Positions 57,058-64,000 of a DNA stretch of 64,000 bases are shown here, one piece after another. The translations under genes were made by a program, and so were the position numbers. Origin of the DNA: Curvularia sp. ZM96 (lineage: Eukaryota > Ascomycota > Dothideomycetes > Pleosporales > Pleosporaceae); the NCBI GenBank assembly GCA_022457065.1, contig JAJGBQ010000004.1:3348001-3412000 (forward strand). Direction: 5' to 3'. How positions within the stretch are numbered: position 1 is the first letter of the stretch; every line of letters begins with the position of its first letter. The notes under the pieces are model-generated. The model searched no databases, had not been told where the DNA came from, and saw only the letters and a list, made by a program, of their open reading frames with translations.

Positions 57058-57480
57058 ATGTTTATCACCATGCGCTGCATATTTGTTACGTCTATTCTAG
57101 CCACTGTGCTTGTCAAAGCGAGTCCTGTTGATAACGGTGGAAACCTTGACAATATTGCTGTCAGTGCTAGAGATGCACACGCGAAAGCCGGAAAGGTTGC
57201 CCTTGATCTTGCACGTCGCAACAGCTGGGTAAGAGTTAACCATACGAACGATGCCTTCTTCACCTCCTAACGAGTTTTCTCTTAGCTTTGTAACCCCAAT
57301 ACTCAAGAATGTGGCACTGGTGATCCATCAACTACTCACTTCTGCCGAGGAGTATGTTATCCTCTTATCGTTTTCTTTTACTACGCCATTCTCATTATTC
57401 TCCAGAACCGTTGCACTGCGTGGCATGGATGCACTCCCTACACGACAGAAACTGGCCAGCAGTTTGCATCGTGCTCTTAA
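57058..57480 (+). CDS. small secreted six-cysteine protein, candidate effector
   Basis: Three exons (57058-57228, 57286-57351, 57406-57480) give 103 residues. The introns are 57 and 54 bases, with GTAAGA and GTATGT donors and CTTAG and CCAG acceptors. A signal peptide is clear (MRCIFVTSILATVLVKA, starting at the second ATG, 57070). A pro-region without cysteine follows and ends in LARR, a Kex2-type site. The second and third exons encode a compact C-terminal part with six cysteines, spaced for three disulphides. Small, secreted, Cys-rich, Kex2-processed and set in an AT-rich repeat island, it has the usual marks of a fungal effector or antimicrobial peptide. I recognise no named family. The last intron and exon are duplicated just downstream. 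Confidence 0.72.
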
Positions 57481-57539
57481 GTATAACTGGTGTGTTATCC
57501 TATTTTGTTTCAACTTCGCCATTCTGACAATTACCTTAG

Positions 57540-57640
57540 AACCGCTGCACCAGGTGGCATGGATGCACTCCCTACACGACAGAAACTGGCCAGCAGTACG
57601 CATGGTGCACTTACGTCTCACTAATCACACCAACCTGTAG
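57540..57640 (+). pseudogene. tandem copy of the last exon of the secreted protein gene
   Basis: Bases 57486-57605 repeat 57352-57471 at a period of 134, covering the intron (GTGTGTTATCC...CTTAG) and the exon. The copy keeps frame, the CTPYTTETGQQ block and the splice acceptor. The stop codon position is changed (TAC instead of TAA), so the frame runs on for about 66 more codons of low-quality sequence. It may be a decayed copy, or an alternative last exon. Confidence 0.6.
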
Positions 57641-57958
57641 AAGCATCCTGGCTGTTATTCGCCTTACTACTGACTTTTGTTTGAGAACCTCTACGTTTCT
57701 ACTCCCCCCAATATTATTATTGATAGTTTTATTTCATTTGCATTATTCCTTCACCAAGGCCTCTGTTAAATTAATAAGACATCATAACAACAGACAACAC
57801 AATTAATCGATAATAACAGCTGTCTATCACAGTTTACTCCCCGTCTTTAATGACTAATCACACTTAGATACAAGCCCATTGATTGAGGAAATTCCTGCAG
57901 GTTTCTCCAATGTCACACTCATACTCTACTCTCCCACTAAAGCCTTTGCAACGTATCA

Positions 57959-57979
57959 AAAAAAAAAAAAAAAAAAAAA
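57959..57979 (+). repeat. poly-A tract (A21)
   Basis: An uninterrupted run of 21 A within the AT-rich island, which could mark the tail of an old retroposed sequence. Confidence 0.7.
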
Positions 57980-58101
57980 CCTACTTAGTCTATATTTACT
58001 TAGTAGTTAATCTTTAACTTAGGATTTTGTCGCGAGCTCTACTACACGCCTAGCTATTAGTTAGTCATGTAGTATATACTATCTAGAATAATAGAATTGT
58101 C

Positions 58102-58197
58102 TCATACAAGATAGTCCGGATCATTGCTAGTGCATTGTGCTGAAGTTGAGACTACCGTTAAGGCGATAGCTAGAAATCCCGCGTAGCTGAATCGCAT
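58102..58197 (-). pseudogene. secreted-protein fragment (signal peptide plus short tail)
   Basis: From the ATG at 58197 the minus strand encodes a perfect signal peptide (MRFSYAGFLAIALTVVSTSA) followed by QCTSNDPDYLV and a stop. A GT donor-like site (CTTGTATGA) overlaps the end, so this could be the first exon of a larger gene. The downstream DNA is AT-rich and poly-A-bearing, and I found no following exon. Confidence 0.4.
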
Positions 58198-58405
58198 TGT
58201 AAAAGATTTCTCTTCGTGAGGAGCAGTAGTAGAACTTGTAGGTGCTAGGAGTAAAAAGGGGCTAAATAGGAATCGTTCACTCTTAAGTACTGGTACTCTG
58301 TACTCCGTAATCTTACTAGAATTACTCCGTAAAAACTCTATTCGCAGCACGTTTACTCTAAATTTCCGTGATTCAGTAGCCTAGACTAGGTCTAGACCTT
58401 GGAAG

Positions 58406-58447
58406 GTGTCAGGGACTGGCCCATAAAGGTCCAGTCTGACCTGACAC
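58406..58447. repeat. long hairpin repeat
   Basis: The arms GTGTCAGG-GACTGG (58406-58419) and CCAGTC-TGA-CCTGACAC (58431-58447) pair over 14 bases with one 3-base bulge. The sequence after it (TCTTAGTCAGC) matches the element at 56452. Confidence 0.75.
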
Positions 58448-58844
58448 GGCTCTACTCTACCCGTCTTAGTCAGCCTAGTATATTGCAGTGGAAAGATTAA
58501 CTTTAGAAAAATAGTCTGAACACTGGTGTAAAGGTTGACTATAACAGCAAGTGATAACTTAGAGAAGTGTACTCCGCAAGATCAATTTATACATTTCTCC
58601 GTCCATCCTTAGCCTCTTCTTATATAAGCTAGCAGAGTTATACTATAGAATTACCTTCTTAATGCTCTCGCAACGCTGTGGTACGAAGGGTCTCCGCTAG
58701 GAGCGTTAAAAATCTGTTCTAAGATACTCTTGGGCCCTGCGTGCCAGCGAGCCTCTGCTGAGTTGACGTCTCATCACTGTCGCAACGTTATACTCTTACA
58801 ACTAATTCGCCAACGTGTGGAAGTCATAAGTGCTACACGGAGTG

Positions 58845-58912
58845 TATCTGCCCTAGGTTGTCAAAAGTTGAAAAAGGCAGTTTGTTGGAGTTCGTGGGTG
58901 TGTTTTCTGACT
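58845..58912 (+). repeat. direct repeat, right copy
   Basis: This is the partner of 56374-56438, about 2.47 kb away in the same orientation. Confidence 0.75.
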
Positions 58913-59005
58913 TTGGAAGCCACGAGGGCTGACGAGTGCGCCCAAGTCCCAGCTGCTGGGGGAAACACGATGAGAATCTCTATGTCTAGACTGAGTATAT
59001 CTAGT

Positions 59006-59125
59006 ACATACGACCATAGGCTTCAGACACGCAGCGGATCCCGTTCGATCTCCGGTACTTAAGCTGAAGACCGGCGGACTAGTAGTCAGGTGGGTGACCA
59101 CTGGCGAATCCCCGCTGTCGTATGT
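59006..59125 (+). rRNA. 5S ribosomal RNA
   Basis: A 120-base sequence starts ACATACGACCATAG and ends GTCGTATGT, pairing as helix I. Characteristic blocks are GGATCCCGT, TACTTAAGC, GGCGGACTAGTAGT and GGGTGACCACTGGCGAATCCC. CTTCAG pairs with CTGAAG in the arm that follows helix I. A T run follows directly. 5S genes dispersed singly through the genome are normal in filamentous ascomycetes. Confidence 0.9.
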
Positions 59126-59659
59126 TTTTGGTTTTTTGTATCCCTCGCCGAGGTCACGTGAGACTTAGCACCTGCCCCTCCCCCACCCACGTGGTTTCCC
59201 AATTTGTGACTAGGCGTCTGTTTGTTGACGCTGCAATGCAACAACGACATCGACTTAATGCTAGGCTAACCACTAGCTCTCACTCTTTTACTACTCGCAT
59301 AGCACATTCCCCTCACTTGCACGGCGCTGGCTGCTCGCTGCGAGGAGACTTGCATACGAAGGAACGCATTTGGATGCGTTGTTCGAACGCCACATTGCTA
59401 CTGCCTAGGAAAAGAGCAGTCGTTGATTGTCTGGTCTTGTAGTGCATTTGAGCCTGAACCAATTGGGGTAGTCTGTGTATCGGCGTGGGGTATTTAAAGA
59501 GATAGGTAGACGCAGCTGGTAAAGGGTTGGATGGTATTGTTGCTACCTACTACCCTACGTGACTACCTACGTGGGACTTGGTGCGACTCTAGGAACCCAG
59601 CATCACCACGAAGAAATAACAAACAAGAGGAAGCGTAATCTCATCATCTCTTCTCCACC
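59126..59659. other. intergenic region, no supported gene
   Basis: The T run after the 5S gene serves as its polymerase III terminator. The right end is the promoter and leader of the oxidoreductase, with a TATTTAAAG element near 59490 as a possible TATA box. Confidence 0.45.
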
Positions 59660-61311
59660 ATGCCCAGCCTCGAAGCAGACGAATCGACCTTCCTGCATGC
59701 CAGCGGCAAACTCTCTTTCGCCCGTCCCCCGCGCATCCTCGTCATTGGAGCCGGGAGCCGCGGCGCTGCCTACGCCGATGCAACGACTGCGTGCTCAAAC
59801 GCTGTGATTGCAGCCGTCTGCGAGCCCAACGACTTCAAGCGCGCTGAGTTTGGGCAACGGTACATGTGGGGGCGTGATGGGTCTGTCGCAAAAACAGGTG
59901 AGAGCTTCAAGGATTGGAGGGAGTGGAGAGAGTACGAGATTCAGCGTCGGCAGCGGGAGAAAGAGGGCGATGCTACGGTTGAGAAAGGGGTAGATGCCGT
60001 GTTCATCTGTGTGCTGGATGAGTTACATGAGGAGGTCGTGTGTGGGATAGCAGAGTTCGGACTGCATGTTTGCTGTGAGAAGCCGATGAGTACGTCACTG
60101 GAGAGCTGTTTGAAGATGTACCGGGCGTTGAGAGAGGGTACACAGGAGGGGAAGGAAGCGGTGTTTGGGATTTGCCATGTGCTGAGGTACTCGCAGCATA
60201 ATATGCTGCTAAGGCATCTGCTGTTGGAGAGGGAGGTAATTGGAGATGTTATGAGTATGGAGCATGTGGAACCGATTGGGTGGTGGCACTATAGCCACAG
60301 CTATGTGAGGTATGTGTTATATGCAGACTCGTCAAGAAGGTGTAGCTAACAGCAGGCAGGGGAAACTGGAGAAAAGAGTCCAAGACGGCGCCGTCTTTGC
60401 TCACAAAGTCATGTCATGACATTGACTTTTTGATGTGGATGCTGTGCTCACCAGGCCCGAATACCAAAGACGCAACGCCCCACCTTCCCTCGTACGTCAC
60501 GTCGACTGGATCACTCAAGTACTTCCGCAGAGAGAGAAAGCCAAAGGCTGCTGGGTCTGCGACAAATTGCCTGTCTTGTCCGCACGAGCCAGACTGCGAC
60601 TACAGTGCCAAGAAGATATATTTGGAGAGACATCTGAATAATGGCAACGCAGACTGGCCGGTCAAGGTCGTCAACCCAGAGATTGAAGACATGTTCAAGA
60701 CAGCTGGGAAAGAGGCCGCGGCGAGGCAGCTGCTCGAGAATCTGGCTGAAGACTACACTGCTGAGACGCCGGCGAGCAAGATCGACGAGCGGTCGTGGTT
60801 TGGGCGGTGCGTGTGGGAGTCGAGCAATGACGTGTGTGACGACCAGTGTGTGACAATCACATGGGACGATGATGCCACGCAGGAAGGCCGGAGCCCAAAG
60901 ACAGCACAGTTTCACATGGTCGCCTTTACAGAGAAACAGTGCGAGCGACGTGGCCGTATCTACGGCACTAAGGGCGAGATTGAATACGACAGCAGAGAGA
61001 TCAAAGTGCACACGTTCGGCACAGGACAGACCAAGATTCACAACCCCCATGTCGCTGGCGGTGGTCACGGGGGCGGAGACGAAGGGCTGGCGCGGCAATT
61101 CCTTCTCGCAGTTGACGCTGTGGACTCAGGCGCCATGCCCGCGGCAGACGCTCAGCGTACGTACCTCGGGTGCGACCTCGATGAGGCTTTTCGCAGCCAT
61201 GCCATGGTCTTTGCGGCTGAAGAGGCCCGGACGAAGCGCCAGGTAGTCGAGTGGAAGACGTGGTGGGCTGATCGGGTGGAGCCACAGTTGGCCAGCGGTA
61301 ACATGGCATGA
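59660..61311 (+). CDS. Gfo/Idh/MocA-family NAD(P)-dependent oxidoreductase
   Basis: Exons 59660-60309 and 60360-61311 give 533 residues. The Rossmann fold opens ILVIGAGSRGAAYADAT. Next come VDAVFICVLDELHEEVV and HVCCEKPMSTSLESC, the EKP motif of the family whose Lys is catalytic. After the intron comes GNWRKESKTAPSLLTKSCHDIDFLMWM, in which the CHDIDFL block holds the substrate-side His/Asp. An insertion with four cysteines (CLSCPHEPDCDYS) follows, then the C-terminal beta-sheet domain (RGRIYGTKGEIEYD). Members oxidise sugars, inositols or related compounds; the substrate here is not deducible. The CxxC-type insertion may bind a metal. Confidence 0.9.
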
Positions 61312-62906
61312 CGACAGTTGGAGGCTGGCGGGCGCGTAAAGGGAAAGCATGACAAGGCATGAGGCTCTTTGCAACGCTTGGTTCAAGCGAGGACGAAATG
61401 AAGGCTGTGCAGGCTCGCGCCAATCCGAAGCCAGCGCTCCGTGAAGCAGTCCTGACCCCAGAGACGTTTGACAGCTAAAGCCCCGCTTTGAGAGATTAAC
61501 GGCAATTTGCGCTTCCGGTCCCTGCTGGTTCGAGCTATATTTGGTGAGATTAATTACACATAATAGCCCCGATTGGGACGGGAGCGGGCGCTTAGCCCAC
61601 CACGCCCGGGAGCCGGAATGGGTGAGGCTCAAGAGAACCCTCGGCAAGGCTGGCCATGCTGTAAGCGGGTAACGACGTCTGAGCGTACAGGCGCTTGGAT
61701 TGGCAGGTCGGACAAAGTGAATGGTTTGGTCGAGGCGCGGCGGGTTGGGCGAGCAGGCTCTGGCGCTGTGGATGCTGGGTACCAATACTGTACATGCGCC
61801 TGCGGTCAGCCTCAAGGTGGGCGAGGCCCGAGACCCCGAATGCTGTAGTTGTCAACAACGCGGTCTACACGTCAACGCGTAGAGGAGACGGACGACGTGT
61901 TATAGTCGTGAATACATTTCTCTCCGCCCATTGTGAGTCACCTCCTCGTGCATGGCGGGCATGCGGGAAGACGCATGTCGCTCTGCCGAAACGAAACGCT
62001 GGACGGCTGAGAGCCAATCGTCCGCCCCTGTCTGAGTTGCTCCCAGCGATGACTCTTACCTCCCCCCCGCCCGCCCCACCTTTCGCGGGACCCAGCACGG
62101 GCCAGGCGGTGCGGCGCTAACCTAACCACCACGACGTCGCTCTATTCGTCCCTTCGCGCTGCATTCGCTCAAACTGCCGCCAGAGCGACCGCAAGAAAAA
62201 AAATGACCCTCAGCGTCGTGAGCAGACTACGGGGCCGAGCATCCCGGTTTCAAGTTACCCAACCGCCCCAGGTTGCAGGCGCCTCGCTGGCCTGCCTTAC
62301 CGCTTCCGGATGCTCTCTCACCGCACCCGCCATTCACACGCTGGCCAGCCAGTCCGCCATGCCGCTTTGAGCCTGCCAGCCTGCAAGAATAGCTTTCCAG
62401 AAAGCCGTTCGCTAGCTAGCCACGTACTCGCCCAGGCCAAGCAACGGCTACGCTACGTTTCAGACGCCCTGTGAGGCTCGCATGTTCGAAATGGGTCCGC
62501 TGGGGTGCTGCTGCCGCCAGACCGCCTCCAAGTCGTGTGTATACCGGTCCAAGGTATCGGACCCCCTTCGATGCATCGTGTTTCAGGTTTGCTAGCGTGA
62601 CGAGGGCGTTGGTTCTCGTGTCTCTACGCGGGGAACACCAAGGATAAGAAGTCTGGCTGTGCCGCAATCACCACGCCCATTCATCCTACGCTGCCTTTTC
62701 ATCAAGAGCACTGCCTCAGTCCGAGTCGACCGTGTCTCGCCTTCTCTTTCTTTCTCTGCCTTTGCATTGTTTGGTCTTAGACACTCGGAGCTGGTCTCTA
62801 CTATTAATCCCTATTCGATAATCGCTTTTCTGCTCGTCCTTCTCCCGTCTCCACAGCGTAAGCCTTTTGCACCCATTCACCCAAAACAAGGGAGCTGATT
62901 GCTGAC
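61312..62906. promoter_or_regulatory. long intergenic region, promoter/leader of next gene
   Basis: 1.6 kb without a supported gene. From about 61,900 it becomes GC-rich with C tracts. The last 200 bases are T/C-rich, like a long leader. A GTAAGC near 62859 could be a leader-intron donor. Confidence 0.4.
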
Positions 62907-64000
62907 ATGAGCCAGTCCGGTAGCTCACATCTATCCAAAATGTACAGCCGTCAAACAACACCCCCCACTGCTTCCTTCAGCTACATGCCCGGCAGTGTCG
63001 GCTCAGACATCACATACTACTCCCAGGCCTCATCACCAGAGCCGCAGCTTGCTGGCCCCACTCCTCCACGCTCGCCAGTCAGGCAGTATGGACCAGTTCT
63101 TCTCCCCAAGGTCCGTGTCCAGGACCAGGTATCCGAGCCCACCACTGGCCCAGTCAGACATCGCAGGACGACGTCTAGCTCCAGTGCCGGCTATGCCTAC
63201 AGCCCCTACGGACGTTCAGCTTCCATGGCCCGCCGTGGATCAAGCCCTCTGAACCACAACATTCACAACATGCACAGCACAATGACATCTCCCGTGTCAA
63301 CGGCTTCCTCATACGACTTTGGCCTTTCCACCCTCAACTCCCCCATCACCTACCCACAGCAGCCTGAGCTTTCCCGCCGGTCGTCGTATATGGGCTCGCA
63401 GTCCCGCTCCACCTCTGCCAACCGTGCCCGTCATGACCGGTCCTGCTCTGCTGGAAGTGTCGATGAGCAGGTCATCAGCCGCTACGGCTTCCCCACCTAC
63501 CGTAACCTCCCCAGCTATGTGACTGCCTCTACCGCGTCTCAGTCCAGCTTGGGCCTTGCCACAGCTCTCCCCTCGACATACTCCTCCGCTCAGGACATGA
63601 CCAACTTCACTGCGACTTGCCTCCAGGACTTTACTGTCCCCGAGTTTGATGCCGCACCAGCTGTGCAATACCCTGCCTTTGGGGACGTTAGCTTTGACAG
63701 CTTCCCCCAAATCCAGGCTACATCTTCTCTGGTTGAGTATCTCTCGTCTCCCAACCCCACTCCATCTCTGGTCCGCCGCGTCACCAGCGCCCCTCGAGGC
63801 ATCAACAGCCACTTTTGGTGGGACATCCGCAACCTCCGCAGCTGGGAAGACTTCAACATCGACACTATCAAGTCTATCCCCTCGGTGCTCCCCCTCCTTG
63901 AAGTCCCTGTCCCAGCCAACTACCTCCCCCAGCCCTGCCGCCAGAACCTGCAGCCTGAGAACGAGTCGGCACTCCAGGACATCTGCACCAACTACTATGC
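62907..64000 (+). CDS. serine-rich fungal protein of unknown function, 5' part
   Basis: An uninterrupted frame of 364 codons runs from the ATG at 62907 off the right edge. The first 230 residues are disordered and rich in Ser, Pro, Tyr and Arg (SSPEPQLAGPTPPRSPV, RHRRTTSSSSAGYAYSPYGRSASMARRGSS). Possible phosphorylation motifs recur. An ordered region begins near residue 285 with GINSHFWWDIRNLRSWEDFNIDTIKSIPSVLPLLEVPVP, rich in Trp. I recognise the style of a conserved fungal family but no function. The 1.6 kb upstream region and long leader resemble those of developmental or regulatory genes (inference). The 3' end is outside the window. Confidence 0.75.
   Translation, partial: MSQSGSSHLSKMYSRQTTPPTASFSYMPGSVGSDITYYSQASSPEPQLAGPTPPRSPVRQYGPVLLPKVRVQDQVSEPTTGPVRHRRTTSSSSAGYAYSPYGRSASMARRGSSPLNHNIHNMHSTMTSPVSTASSYDFGLSTLNSPITYPQQPELSRRSSYMGSQSRSTSANRARHDRSCSAGSVDEQVISRYGFPTYRNLPSYVTASTASQSSLGLATALPSTYSSAQDMTNFTATCLQDFTVPEFDAAPAVQYPAFGDVSFDSFPQIQATSSLVEYLSSPNPTPSLVRRVTSAPRGINSHFWWDIRNLRSWEDFNIDTIKSIPSVLPLLEVPVPANYLPQPCRQNLQPENESALQDICTNYY

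Larger units (their letters stand above)
57481..59005. other. AT-rich island, right part
   Basis: This stretch holds the duplicated exon, a poly-A tract (57959-57979), a secreted-protein fragment on the minus strand, a hairpin repeat and the right direct repeat, listed separately. No other gene is supported. Confidence 0.5.

Noticed and set aside
57229..57270. Unspliced reading of the secreted gene, ending at 57270
   Set aside because: Reading through the intron gives a cysteine-free tail and an early stop. The GTAAGA donor and CTTAG acceptor join frame to the cysteine-rich exon.
60511..61098. 196-codon minus-strand open frame
   Set aside because: It lies fully antisense to the oxidoreductase exon and has no supporting features.
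1..64000. CRISPR arrays, operons or bacterial-type signals
   Set aside because: None are present. Gene structure, introns and the tRNA and 5S genes are those of a fungal nuclear genome.

Overview
This 64 kb window is nuclear DNA of a filamentous ascomycete. Genes are compact and single-copy, and most are split by introns of about 49-75 bp with GT(A/G)AGT-type donors and CTRAY branch sites. The proteins are typical of fungi, and a single 5S rRNA gene lies dispersed away from any rDNA. Gene content and style fit Dothideomycetes, probably Pleosporales. That placement is inference; no marker in the window proves the genus.

Left part (0-11.5 kb): the 3' end of an unknown gene, a hotdog-fold thioesterase, TFIIH subunit TFB2, the spliceosomal helicase Aquarius/Cwf11, the 21 kDa complex I subunit, and mitochondrial trimethyllysine dioxygenase (first step of carnitine synthesis). 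A tRNA-Arg(CCG) follows. From 11.6 to 17.6 kb the DNA is accessory in character. It holds an unknown gene with an ADP-ribosyltransferase-like motif, set between two arrays of a short degenerate motif. Beyond it are a coiled-coil gene and a two-zinc-finger gene that may derive from a mobile element.

Centre (17.6-56 kb) is housekeeping: PEX14, a CHZ-motif protein, a PARP-type zinc finger protein, a large mitochondrial protein, a very acidic protein, seipin, an HSL-type esterase, a transcription-type cyclin, the Golgi cation exchanger GDT1, a TRF/Taz1 telomere protein, pantothenate kinase, class II fructose-bisphosphate aldolase, mitochondrial ribosomal protein bL9m and a USP30/Ubp16-type deubiquitinase. 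Several pairs are divergent and share a promoter (bL9m/Ubp16, GDT1/TRF, PARP-finger/mitochondrial protein).

Right part (56-64 kb): an AT-rich island of about 3 kb bounded by direct repeats and carrying LTR- or hairpin-like repeats. It contains a three-exon gene for a small secreted six-cysteine protein whose last intron and exon are tandemly duplicated, a second short secreted-protein fragment, and the 5S rRNA gene. This island is the most unusual part of the window and looks like a candidate effector locus. A Gfo/Idh/MocA oxidoreductase and the 5' end of a serine-rich protein close the window.

Exon boundaries were assigned by hand from frame, splice sites and family resemblance. No database search was possible.
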